Positions 8,621-17,379 of a DNA stretch of 64,000 nt are shown piece by piece. The stretch is from the NCBI GenBank assembly GCA_016839745.1, contig JAEOTS010000025.1, positions 1 to 64,000 of the forward strand, read 5' to 3'. This stretch comes from Promethearchaeota archaeon (GTDB lineage: Archaea; Asgardarchaeota; Lokiarchaeia; Sigyniarchaeales; SOKP01). The translations under genes were made by a program, and so were the position numbers. The notes beneath the pieces were generated by a model. That model was not told the origin of the DNA. It saw nothing but the letters and a program-made list of their open reading frames with translations, and did not search any database. The first letter of the stretch is position 1, and each line of letters begins with the position of its first letter.

Positions 8621-8872
8621 ATGTCTGGAGATAAAAAGGAGATCGAATACGACGAAGAATTAGATACGAGAGGTTTGTTTTGTCCAGAGCCATTATTTGA
8701 AGTTAGAAATTTTTCAGAAACCCTGGATGTTGGTCAGTGTTTTAAAGTTTTAGCGGACGATCCAGCAGCGGAAGAAGATTTAACAAGATGGGCGAAGAGA
8801 ACAGGAACAGAATTGGTAGAATTGGTGAAAGATGGAGAAGATCTGATATTTTACTTCAAGAAAAAGAAATAG
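8621..8872 (+). CDS. tusA: TusA-family sulfur carrier protein
   Basis: This 83-residue protein has the two-layer TusA/SirA fold. The motif RGLFCPEPLFEVR contains the CPxP sulfur-carrying cysteine, followed by a strand VLADDPAAEEDLTRWAKRTG typical of the family. An acidic leader of about 15 residues precedes it. TusA proteins carry persulfide between desulfurases or rhodaneses and acceptors. It is the first gene of an operon with a cysteine desulfurase homologue (31 bp downstream) and an IscU fusion, so it probably hands sulfur to or from that pair. Confidence 0.9.
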   Translation: MSGDKKEIEYDEELDTRGLFCPEPLFEVRNFSETLDVGQCFKVLADDPAAEEDLTRWAKRTGTELVELVKDGEDLIFYFKKKK

Positions 8873-8903
8873 TAAGCTAAAAACGCTAATAGAGGATAAA
8901 ATT

Positions 8904-10094
8904 ATGAGTGTTTATTTAGACAATCAAGCTGCAAAACCAGTTGATGAAAGGGTAGTATCTGAAATGATGTTATATTTTAACGAGAAATTTGCTAACCCTG
9001 CTTCACTACATTATGATGGCGATGTTGCTACGGATATTTTAGAAAAATCACGGGAAAAAGTTGCGAAATTTGTAAATGCACCTGATCGCGCTGACATTAT
9101 ATTTACTTCAGGAGCGACAGAATCAAATAACTTAGGGATAATCGGAGCTGCAATGAGACAGAAGAAAAAAGGGAACCATGTAATTATTTCTGAAATCGAG
9201 CACATCTCGATCTTAAATATTGGCAAGTATCTTGAAAAAGAAGGATTTCGAGTAAGCAGACTACCTGTCGATCGGTTTGGTATTGTCCGATTAGACAAAC
9301 TTGAAAAGTATATTACCGATGAGACGATTCTAATTTCAATATCTACTGCGAGTAATGAAGTTGGTTCAGTACAACCAACAGCTGAGATTAGCAAACTAGC
9401 TCAAGAAAAAGGAATCTTATTCCATACTGATGCATTAGCAAGTGAAAGCGTGCTTCCTATTGATGTTAAAAAAGTACCAATCGATCTTATCACACTCTCG
9501 TCAAACGATATTTATGGACCGCGAGGAGTTGGTGCTCTTTACATGAAAAAAGGAGTGAGAGTAAACCCTATAATAATTGGGGGCGGACAAGAGAGAGGGT
9601 TTAGATCCGGTTCAGAAAATGTCCCAGGAATCGTAGGATTCGCTAAAGCTGCAGAAATCATGAAAGAAGAAATGCCAAAAGAATCAGAAAATTTGAAAAA
9701 ATTAAGAGATAAGCTAATAAAAAACGTTTTGGATACAATCCCTAAGTCCCATTTAAACGGACATCCTGAAAAAAGACTTCCTCATAACGCGCATTTTCGA
9801 TTTGATTACATTGAAGGAGAATCGTTAATTCTCACACTAAAAGAGCACAATATTGCTGCCGCTACGGGTTCAGCTTGCAGTTCAAAAACATTAGAACCAT
9901 CCCACACACTAATTGCTATGGGACTTCTTCATGAAGAAGCTCATGGAAGTCTGCTTGTTTCTTTGGGTAGAACAACTCGTGAAAGTGACATTGATAAACT
10001 TTTAGAAGTATTACCCGATCAAGTAATAAGGTTGAGAAAGTTGTCGCCTTTAACGCCTTCTGATTTTTTAAAGAAAAATGAAGAGGTGAAATAA
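8904..10094 (+). CDS. iscS: IscS/NifS-like cysteine desulfurase homologue lacking the PLP lysine
   Basis: This 396-residue fold-type I aminotransferase has family landmarks: SGATESNN, the PLP aspartate in FHTDALAS, GSENVPGIVGFAKA and the catalytic sulfur cysteine in TGSACSSK. The place where IscS has S-x-H-K-x-x-G-P-K-G reads LSSNDIYGPRG, so His-Lys is replaced by Asn-Asp. Without the Schiff-base lysine, ordinary desulfurase chemistry is not expected. An Asp at this lysine position is known from Archaeoglobus fulgidus IscS, which forms a complex with its IscU. The gene sits between tusA and an iscU fusion, five bases before the latter. It may act as a persulfide relay or scaffold. Confidence 0.9.
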   Translation: MSVYLDNQAAKPVDERVVSEMMLYFNEKFANPASLHYDGDVATDILEKSREKVAKFVNAPDRADIIFTSGATESNNLGIIGAAMRQKKKGNHVIISEIEHISILNIGKYLEKEGFRVSRLPVDRFGIVRLDKLEKYITDETILISISTASNEVGSVQPTAEISKLAQEKGILFHTDALASESVLPIDVKKVPIDLITLSSNDIYGPRGVGALYMKKGVRVNPIIIGGGQERGFRSGSENVPGIVGFAKAAEIMKEEMPKESENLKKLRDKLIKNVLDTIPKSHLNGHPEKRLPHNAHFRFDYIEGESLILTLKEHNIAAATGSACSSKTLEPSHTLIAMGLLHEEAHGSLLVSLGRTTRESDIDKLLEVLPDQVIRLRKLSPLTPSDFLKKNEEVK

Positions 10095-10098
10095 TAAT

Positions 10099-10902
10099 AT
10101 GAAATCTACTCAATATTCAGATAAAGTTTTAGATCATTTCAAAAATCCACGTAATGTGGGTGAAATAGAAGATGCAGATGGAATTGGTCAAGTTGGGAAT
10201 CCAGTTTGTGGCGATCTCATGTGGATATACATAAAAGTTGGCAAAAATGATGCAGGCGAGGAGATAATAGACGATATTAAATTTAAAACGTTTGGTTGTG
10301 GATCAGCAGTTTCTACATCTTCAATGGTAACTGAGATGGCAAAAGGAATGACTCTTGACGAAGCCTACAAAATCACGAGACAGGATGTAGCTGATGAATT
10401 AGACGGGCTACCACCTATTAAAATGCATTGTTCGAATCTTGCTGCTGATGCTTTGCAGGCTGCGATTGACAACTACCGTTTAGGTACGAACCCAGAAATA
10501 GAAGTTGCAACTTCATGTCAACTAGGTGTTAGAGTAATATTAGGAATTGAAAAGTTTTTTGGAACGGGCGTTTACGATCATATTCCAGCTGATTTGGAGG
10601 AACTTAGAGAGAAAAGAGTCTTAGTAGTTGATTCTGGAGATGAATCGTTAGCATTTGCAGTAAAGTTAACGGAATATACTGGACGAGTAATTGTAGTGAC
10701 CTCAGCAAAATCTATTCCGGGTAACGTCGAAGTAAGGAAAGAATTAAAGCGCTCGGAAGTTAAGATAATACACGAATCAGAACTTATAGAAGTTAAAGGA
10801 GAACTGGACGAAGTTGAAAAGGTCGTGATACATGATAATGACGAAGATGAGAATTACGACCTTTTTGTGGATGTTGTTATAGTTTTAGATTATAGAGGTT
10901 AA
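10099..10902 (+). CDS. iscU: IscU-like iron-sulfur scaffold fused to a thioredoxin-reductase-like domain
   Basis: Residues 1-145 are an IscU/NifU-N scaffold with the three cluster cysteines in GNPVCGDLMW, FKTFGCGSAV and IKMHCSNLAA, and the conserved Asp after the first. Residues about 165-267 resemble the NAD(P)H domain of thioredoxin reductase: REKRVLVVDSGDESLAFAVK replaces the usual GGGDSA helix start, followed by VEVRKELKRSEVKIIHES and a terminal strand like VDGVFV. The GxGxxG glycines are gone, so this domain probably does not bind a nucleotide. Five bases separate it from iscS. It likely assembles Fe-S clusters on sulfur passed by the upstream proteins. The extra domain may be a docking surface. 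Confidence 0.88.
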   Translation: MKSTQYSDKVLDHFKNPRNVGEIEDADGIGQVGNPVCGDLMWIYIKVGKNDAGEEIIDDIKFKTFGCGSAVSTSSMVTEMAKGMTLDEAYKITRQDVADELDGLPPIKMHCSNLAADALQAAIDNYRLGTNPEIEVATSCQLGVRVILGIEKFFGTGVYDHIPADLEELREKRVLVVDSGDESLAFAVKLTEYTGRVIVVTSAKSIPGNVEVRKELKRSEVKIIHESELIEVKGELDEVEKVVIHDNDEDENYDLFVDVVIVLDYRG

Positions 10903-11097
10903 TTTTTTTCAATATATTTTCTTATTTTTTAAACTCGTATTTTATAATTCTAATTGTTTTTATTAAGTTCAAAAAAGCAAATTTTTAGTTCTTAGATTAA
11001 TCAATACATCATAAGAACGCTCTTTAAATGGAATAACGAATTTTTAAAGTTATAAGTAGTGATAACACATCTAAAAAATGTAATAGCTGATTCTAAA

Positions 11098-13485
11098 ATG
11101 GAAAAAGTAATTATTGTAGGTGGAGTAGCTGGTGGAGCTTCAGCTGCAGCCAGACTCCGAAGATTAAGAGAAGATTTAGAGATAACTGTGCTTGAAAGAG
11201 GTCCATTTGTTTCTTTTGCAAATTGTGGTTTACCTTATTATATTGGTCAGGTAATAAAAGAAGAAGAACGGTTAAAACTTATGACTCCAGAGAAATTTCT
11301 CGATCGGTTTAATATTAATATCAAGATAGACCATGAAGTAAAGAGTATTGAGAGAATTAATAAAAATATTACCGTTGAAAATTTAAAAAACGGGGATATA
11401 ATACAATTAGATTATGATTATCTTATTCTTTCTCCTGGAGCATCTCCGATTGTTCCTCCTTTTACAGGGATGAACGATGTTCCGGTTTTTACCTTAAGAA
11501 ATATTCCTGATTCTAATAAAATTATTCATCATATAGAGAGTAATAGCGTTAAACATGCGACAGTGATCGGAGGAGGATTTATTGGCTTAGAAATGGCAGA
11601 AAATCTTAGGCATCGTGGGATTAAAGTAAAGGTTACGGAAATGCTTGACCAAGTCATGGCTTCTTTAGATAAGGAAATTGCTCAGTTCGTGCACCAAGAA
11701 TTACTCCTAAACGGCGTTTGTTTACAGTTAGAAGATCCAGTAGACTCTTTTGAAGTTAGCAGCGAAGGATCCAATTATGTAATCACTAAGAGTGGGGGGA
11801 GAATTAAAACAGATATGATAATACTAGCTATTGGCGTAAAACCTGAGAATCAGTTAGCTGAAGAAGCAGGATTAGATATTGGTCCTAAAGGTCATATTAT
11901 TGTAGATGAGCAAATGAGGACATCTGATCCTTCAATATTTGCTGTTGGAGATGCCATTCAGATTAAAAATTTCGTTACAAAAAAACCAACTGGAGTACCA
12001 TTAGCAGGACCAGCTAATAAACAAGGTAGAATTGTCGCTGATGTCATAGCTGGGCGTAACTCAAGGTATAATGGAGTGTTAGGTGCTTCTGTCGTCAAAG
12101 TATTCGATTTAACCGTTTCTTCAGTTGGATTAAATGAAAAAGAATTAAGTAAAACTGAACTAAAATATGAAAAAATATATGTTCATCCTAATAATCACGC
12201 CGGATACTATCCTGGAGCAGTACCTATAACCTTGAAACTCATTTTTGAAACCCCAAATGGAAGAATTCTTGGAGTACAAGCAGTAGGAGGTTCGGGAACA
12301 GATAAAAGAATTGATGTAATCTCCACTGTTATGAAATTTGATGGGACTGTTTTTGATTTAGAGGAACTTGAGCTTACATATGCACCTCCGTACGGTTCTG
12401 CCAAAGACCCCGTAAACATGGCTGGTTTTGTTGCATCAAATGTGCTTAAAGGTGATATGCCTATCTGGCACTGGAACGATCTAGACAAAATTAAAGCAAA
12501 TAATAGTATTATCCTAGATGTTCGAACAGCTGATGAATATGAAGTTGGGACTATTGAGGGAGCAATAAATATAAGCGATTTAGAGTTAAGAAATCGACTG
12601 AATGAAATACCACAAAATAAGAAGATTTATCTTTTCTGTGAAGTGGGATTCAGAGCTTACCTTGCTACTAGGCTCTTAATCCAAAAAGGATATCAAGTTA
12701 GAAATTTAACTGGCGGATATAAACTCTATAAAACGGCTAAAGCTACAACTGAAGAAATAGCTGCTGAGTGCGGTGCATCCGAAGAAGTAATAGAAGAATT
12801 TATTGAAAAAAAACACAAGATAACCGAAGACTATATCGAAATAGATGCTTCTGGTTTAGCTTGTCCTGGTCCTTTAAATGCTCTTATAAAATCTCTTGAA
12901 ATGTTGCCCGAGAATAAAAAGTTAAAAATATATGCTACAGATCCAGGATTTAAAGCCAGTGTCGAGGCATACGCAAAATTGAATGAAGCTGTTAAGTTAT
13001 TAACGCTGGGAAAAGAAGAAGGAAAGTTAGTTGCCACATTAGAAAAAGGTATTGCAACACATGAAGAAATTGAAGCGCCAGTGAAACCTGAGAAAAAGAC
13101 AAGGAAACAAATAAGAGCTAAAGAAGCACCTGCTTTATCAAATATAACTGCGAATGAACTATATGAGAGAATGGATTCAGACGAGGCTCCAACAATTTTA
13201 ATAGATGTAAGGACACCACAAGAGTATAAGGGAAGAACTGGACATATAAAAAATTCCAAATTGATGCCCTTAGGCGAATTAATGCACAATTTTGATGCTT
13301 TAGAACAATATAAAGATGAGGAAATTGTTATAATTTGTCATAGTGGATCGCGCTCGATGATGGCAGCTCAACTCTTAGTTAGAGCAGGCTTCAAAGACGT
13401 CAGAAATTTAACCGGTGGAATGATAATGTGGCACAGAAGTGGTTATCCTGTAGAAAATGGCGGTGTTAAAAGTACAAACTATTAA
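11098..13485 (+). CDS. CoA-disulfide reductase-like flavoprotein with rhodanese, TusA and rhodanese domains
   Basis: Four modules are fused. Residues 1-440 form a CoA-disulfide reductase/NADH oxidase: FAD motif VGGVAGGASAAARLRR, redox cysteine FANCGLPYY, NAD motif VIGGGFIGLEMAENL. Next is a rhodanese with LFCEVGFRAYL at its loop, then a TusA domain with SGLACPGPLNA, then a second rhodanese with ICHSGSRSMMAA. Homologous CoADR-rhodanese enzymes reduce polysulfide, per- or disulfide substrates. The added TusA suggests sulfane sulfur is channelled on. I chose ATG 11098 because MEKVIIVGG matches the family; an upstream in-frame GTG at 11059 would add 13 residues. The sulfur operon ends 195 bp upstream. 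Confidence 0.9.
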   Translation: MEKVIIVGGVAGGASAAARLRRLREDLEITVLERGPFVSFANCGLPYYIGQVIKEEERLKLMTPEKFLDRFNINIKIDHEVKSIERINKNITVENLKNGDIIQLDYDYLILSPGASPIVPPFTGMNDVPVFTLRNIPDSNKIIHHIESNSVKHATVIGGGFIGLEMAENLRHRGIKVKVTEMLDQVMASLDKEIAQFVHQELLLNGVCLQLEDPVDSFEVSSEGSNYVITKSGGRIKTDMIILAIGVKPENQLAEEAGLDIGPKGHIIVDEQMRTSDPSIFAVGDAIQIKNFVTKKPTGVPLAGPANKQGRIVADVIAGRNSRYNGVLGASVVKVFDLTVSSVGLNEKELSKTELKYEKIYVHPNNHAGYYPGAVPITLKLIFETPNGRILGVQAVGGSGTDKRIDVISTVMKFDGTVFDLEELELTYAPPYGSAKDPVNMAGFVASNVLKGDMPIWHWNDLDKIKANNSIILDVRTADEYEVGTIEGAINISDLELRNRLNEIPQNKKIYLFCEVGFRAYLATRLLIQKGYQVRNLTGGYKLYKTAKATTEEIAAECGASEEVIEEFIEKKHKITEDYIEIDASGLACPGPLNALIKSLEMLPENKKLKIYATDPGFKASVEAYAKLNEAVKLLTLGKEEGKLVATLEKGIATHEEIEAPVKPEKKTRKQIRAKEAPALSNITANELYERMDSDEAPTILIDVRTPQEYKGRTGHIKNSKLMPLGELMHNFDALEQYKDEEIVIICHSGSRSMMAAQLLVRAGFKDVRNLTGGMIMWHRSGYPVENGGVKSTNY

Positions 13486-13510
13486 TTTTAAAGAAATAAT
13501 TAGTTTCACT

Positions 13511-14653
13511 TTACTTTTTAATGGATTCTAAAACATAATCTGTTATGTATTTAATTTCTTTATCTGATTGAGTTTTATAATTTACATATCTAAAATTAAA
13601 AATGCATAATGGACAAGATGATGCGATCTCCTTAGTTTGGGTTTTTTCAAATATTTTTTTCCCAATTTTTATACTAATACTACTATCAACACCTCTAATT
13701 CCAGATCCAGCCCCACAACAAGGACAATCGTTATGATCCTCTGCTAGCTCTTTTACTTCTATTCCACATTTTCTTAATAACGCTCTAGGTTCTGTATATA
13801 GAGGTCCGCTCTTATATTTTCTTCCAAGTCTGCAAGGATCGTGATATGTAACGGATTTATTTAAAGGCGTTAAGTCAATTTTTTTCTTGTTTTCTAATTC
13901 ATAAATAACATCAATAATGTGCCTTACATTTATATCATAATCTTTTAAATAAAGAGAGTAAACTTTATCGAAAGCATATAGACATCCACCGCAAGTAACG
14001 ATTAAATTTTTTATTCCATTAGATTTAAAGAGTTCCAAATTCGTTTGAAATACTTTTTTGGCGAGACCTAAATTACCTGCTGAATATATATATTCTCCAC
14101 AGCACGGTTCACTTTTAAAAATCTTAAAATCGTAATTACACTCCTTTAGGATTTTATAAGCTGCGCTCGCACTCTCTTTTACCCGAAAGGAGGACATACA
14201 TCCTAAAAACAATAATGTATCTGAATCTTTTTTTTCGTAAACTTCTTCATCTCTATATTCTTCAGGTAACCAATCTAAGCGCTCATCTGGATTTCCATTT
14301 ACAGAATTATCCTTTTCTATAATGTCTTTAATGATTTTTTTATGAATAGATAAAGGAGCTTTATTCTGCTCAACTAATTCCATTTTAGAGGAATGAATTA
14401 TTTCAGATATCAAAATATTTTGTTGACATACTAAATCACATAGAGCGCACAAAGTACACGTATATAATCCGATAATTTCTTCTTCAGATATTTCTTTATT
14501 TGTAAATATCTTTTCAGCAATTTTTAATCTCCCGTTCGGAGATTTTAATACATCATTTGATACCATAAAGGTATCACAATATTCCATACATGTTTTGCAA
14601 TCTATACAAGCATCAATATTTTGAATAATATTATTCTTATCCATTTTTTTCAT
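13511..14653 (-). CDS. HdrD/GlpC-like iron-sulfur oxidoreductase
   Basis: This 380-residue protein has two N-terminal 4Fe-4S motifs, CIDCKTCMEYCDTF and CTLCALCDLVCQQN, followed by two CCG domains. The cysteines of these lie in FLGCMSS, SEPCCGEYIYS and VTCGGCL, then in YHDPCRLG, DCPCCGAGSG and SSCPLCIF. This is the layout of HdrD, GlcF and GlpC proteins, which pass electrons to heterodisulfides, quinones or partner dehydrogenases. No catalytic flavin subunit is adjacent, so the donor and acceptor are unknown. It is convergent with the CoA-disulfide reductase gene, with 25 bp between the stops. Confidence 0.88.
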   Translation of the reverse strand: MKKMDKNNIIQNIDACIDCKTCMEYCDTFMVSNDVLKSPNGRLKIAEKIFTNKEISEEEIIGLYTCTLCALCDLVCQQNILISEIIHSSKMELVEQNKAPLSIHKKIIKDIIEKDNSVNGNPDERLDWLPEEYRDEEVYEKKDSDTLLFLGCMSSFRVKESASAAYKILKECNYDFKIFKSEPCCGEYIYSAGNLGLAKKVFQTNLELFKSNGIKNLIVTCGGCLYAFDKVYSLYLKDYDINVRHIIDVIYELENKKKIDLTPLNKSVTYHDPCRLGRKYKSGPLYTEPRALLRKCGIEVKELAEDHNDCPCCGAGSGIRGVDSSISIKIGKKIFEKTQTKEIASSCPLCIFNFRYVNYKTQSDKEIKYITDYVLESIKK

Positions 14654-14860
14654 CTATACCTTCGTATATTATTTTAGAAGAACGGTTTTCCTAGATAAAT
14701 TTAAGAAATACTTTATAGTTAATTATCGAGGTGAATATCAAAACATCATCTTTTCCTTTAAATTATAAGTAAAAAAGTTATTTTTAACGAAATAAATATA
14801 TATTCAAAAATATTCAATTTACTGAAAATTTCCAATAAATAAATTAAAAAAGGTGAGAAA

Positions 14861-15445
14861 ATGAAAAAGACAGTAGAAAACTTATTTGCCGCGTTCTTGG
14901 GAGAATCTCAAGCGAGGAACAGATATACTTTGTTTTCAAAAATTGCTAAAAAAGAAGGATATATTCTTATTTCAAAGGTATTTGAGGAGACTGCAAATCA
15001 AGAAAGGGAACATGGTGGTTGGAATTATAAAATGCTCCAAGACCTTAAGAAGGAAGAGAAATTCGGAGAATTAGAGATAAAGGCTGGTGGTCCTACTACT
15101 TATGGAACCACAGAAGAAAATCTAAAATCGGCTATTGCGGGTGAAGATTACGAGTGGCAGGAAATGTATCCTGGTTTCGCTGATATCGCAGAAAAGGAAG
15201 GATATCCAGAAATAGCTAAGAGATTTCGAGCTATTGCCTCCGCAGAAAAACATCATTCAGAGAGATATGGCAAATTGTTAAAGTTAGTAGGCGACGATAT
15301 CTTCTTTAAACGAGGAGATAAAGTAGTATGGATATGCCTTGAATGTGGTTACCAAGTTGAATTAGATAAGCTTCCAGAAGACTTTGAATGTCCAAGCTGT
15401 TCACATCCAAGAAGTTATTTCAGAAAAAGATGCGAAGACTACTAA
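14861..15445 (+). CDS. rbr: Rubrerythrin
   Basis: The first 140 residues are a four-helix ferritin-like diiron domain with EExxH-type ligands ([39 protein letters not shown]). The C-terminus is a rubredoxin-like iron site (WICLECGYQ and [13 protein letters not shown]). Rubrerythrin reduces hydrogen peroxide with electrons from rubredoxin. The ATG follows GGTGAG five bases upstream. The region upstream has a direct repeat TATTCAA near 14803-14817 and TATA-like sequence. A superoxide reductase gene follows 92 bp downstream, so the two genes cover superoxide and peroxide. Confidence 0.95.
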   Translation: MKKTVENLFAAFLGESQARNRYTLFSKIAKKEGYILISKVFEETANQEREHGGWNYKMLQDLKKEEKFGELEIKAGGPTTYGTTEENLKSAIAGEDYEWQEMYPGFADIAEKEGYPEIAKRFRAIASAEKHHSERYGKLLKLVGDDIFFKRGDKVVWICLECGYQVELDKLPEDFECPSCSHPRSYFRKRCEDY

Positions 15446-15537
15446 ATTTTGGATATATCTTATAAAATTTAAACAAAATAATTAAATATTAACTTTCAAA
15501 TATTAGAAACAACGCTGTTCTTAATTAAAGAAAGTGA

Positions 15538-15933
15538 ATGATAAATATGAGATCAATAGCAAAGTGTAACATATGTGGAAAGGTAATTGAAATCCTTAAT
15601 CCTGGGGTTCCAGAGACTATCTGCTGCGGACAACCTATGGTTTTAATGGAGGAAAAAACTGCTGATTGGAAAGGTGAAAAGCATGTTCCTAAAATAACGA
15701 TTGATGGTAATAAGGTTACCGTTGATGTTGGTATTTCTATAGGAACACCACACCCCATGACAGAAGAGCATTATATAATGTGGATTGAATTAATCTGTAA
15801 GAATAACTGCTATAAAAGGCAAATGTTAGCTCCTGGAATGGAACCTAAAGCAGTATTTGTTGTTAGTGATACAACAGGGTTAATCGCCAGGGAATATTGC
15901 AATCTTCATGGATTATGGAAAGGTACCGAATAA
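15538..15933 (+). CDS. Desulfoferrodoxin-type superoxide reductase
   Basis: This 131-residue protein has an N-terminal desulforedoxin site (KCNICGK and ETICCGQPM) and a superoxide reductase domain with iron ligands in EKHVPKI, GTPHPMTEEHYIMW and REYCNLHGLW. Superoxide reductase turns superoxide into peroxide without releasing oxygen, using rubredoxin electrons. A second ATG lies at 15547; GTGA overlaps the first. It follows rubrerythrin on the same strand, as in many anaerobes. The presence of the Cys4 site makes it the 2Fe (desulfoferrodoxin) class. Confidence 0.94.
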   Translation: MINMRSIAKCNICGKVIEILNPGVPETICCGQPMVLMEEKTADWKGEKHVPKITIDGNKVTVDVGISIGTPHPMTEEHYIMWIELICKNNCYKRQMLAPGMEPKAVFVVSDTTGLIAREYCNLHGLWKGTE

Positions 15934-16018
15934 ATTAAGGAATAATTCTTATTTTTATTTTTTTTTTAAAAATTAATATTAACTTTTTAATTAGGTAATG
16001 AGTTTTAAAGTATAGAAT

Positions 16019-17377
16019 ATGTTATTATTACTCCAAATTATTGTCTTATGTTGTTTTATTATTGTAATTATTGCTCTTTTTAGAGAGAAATCTGATTTTC
16101 TTTATTATTCTATGGTAGCTATGTTAGTTTCAGCAGCAGCTACTTTTTTATTATCTCCCGGTGTTTCGACCGAAGAAGTTTTTCTTGCTGTAGATTGGGA
16201 GGTTATATTTTTCTTAGTTTCTTTATTTACAATTGTTGCGATTCTAGAAGAACAATGCATATTTCAGGAAGTCGCGAGAAGGATTACGACGAAATTTAGT
16301 ACTAATACGCGAAAATTTTTCTGGGTGATATGTCTTATTTCTACTATAAGTGCTGCGTTCATTGAAGATATCAGCGTCGCAGTTATATTTGTTCCAATGA
16401 TAATTAGCACCAGTCAAAAGATGAAAATTAATCCCGCTCCAATACTATTGGGTATGACTATTTGCATCAATCTTGCGTCTACTTTAACTCCATTTGGTTC
16501 TGCACAGAATATTTTAATAGCAAATCATTTTGCTCTTTCATCCACATGGTTTTTTACTAATCTTAGTATTTATTTCATTGTAGGTACACTGTCTACACTT
16601 TTTTTACTTGATAGATTTATATTAAAGAAACATCTAGGCGATATATGGATCCCACACTGTGAAGAAAACGAGGAACCGCAAGAAATTGAACATTACGAGG
16701 ATCATGAACTAGTAATCCTAGAAGAACCAATAGATAAAAAAATATTTTATCGAAACATTATTGGACTAGCTATTTTTTTCATTTTGTTAATTTTTATTCA
16801 AAACATTTTGTTTGTTGGTTTATTAGGTATGCTTCTTTTTGTGTTTATAAATCCAAGATTCAATACTGCAGGAAAGAAAAAACCCGATATTTCCTTTTAT
16901 TTAACGAAAGTAGATTTCAAATTAATATTTTTTTTTATAAGCCTTTTTGTATTAATATTTTCGTTTGAGAAAGCAGGGATAATCACCCTGTTGGAGAATT
17001 TTGTGTTAGCTATAACCCCATCTAATTTATTTTTATTATGTGTTATGATACTAGTTATTACCTCTGTTCTCTCGGGTTTGCTTGATAACGTACCTGTTAC
17101 AATTCTATTCATTCCAATTATAGAGGTCTTGACGGAACCTCCCGTTGCATTTTCCACTATTCCTATGCTGATAGCTTTTATATTAGGGATTAACTTAGGA
17201 GGAAATATCTTACCTCAAGGTTCAGCAGCAGATATGATGACCTTAGAACTCTCAAAGAGATATTGTGCTGATGATTTAAATTATAAAAGGTTATTAAAAG
17301 TGGGAGGGTTATTCGCAATATATCATATTATATTAGGGATTGGTTATTTAGCTTTGATGATATTCTTCTTTTTTTAA
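16019..17377 (+). CDS. ArsB/NhaD-like ion transporter superfamily permease
   Basis: The 452-residue protein has about twelve hydrophobic helices with two repeated halves. The motif ISAAFIEDISVAVIF in the first half and SGLLDNVPVTILF in the second match the paired re-entrant motifs of the ArsB/NhaD/P-protein group. GSAQNIL and GGNILPQGSAAD follow them. An acidic cytosolic loop (residues 215-240) separates the halves. Substrates in this superfamily include arsenite, sodium/proton and organic anions; the sequence alone does not choose. It stands alone on the plus strand and is convergent with the next gene. Confidence 0.83.
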   Translation: MLLLLQIIVLCCFIIVIIALFREKSDFLYYSMVAMLVSAAATFLLSPGVSTEEVFLAVDWEVIFFLVSLFTIVAILEEQCIFQEVARRITTKFSTNTRKFFWVICLISTISAAFIEDISVAVIFVPMIISTSQKMKINPAPILLGMTICINLASTLTPFGSAQNILIANHFALSSTWFFTNLSIYFIVGTLSTLFLLDRFILKKHLGDIWIPHCEENEEPQEIEHYEDHELVILEEPIDKKIFYRNIIGLAIFFILLIFIQNILFVGLLGMLLFVFINPRFNTAGKKKPDISFYLTKVDFKLIFFFISLFVLIFSFEKAGIITLLENFVLAITPSNLFLLCVMILVITSVLSGLLDNVPVTILFIPIIEVLTEPPVAFSTIPMLIAFILGINLGGNILPQGSAADMMTLELSKRYCADDLNYKRLLKVGGLFAIYHIILGIGYLALMIFFFF

Positions 17378-17379
17378 TC

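Noticed and set aside
9011-9394. Antisense ORF of 127 codons in iscS
   Set aside because: It overlaps a well-supported gene and shows no domain; it is a composition shadow.
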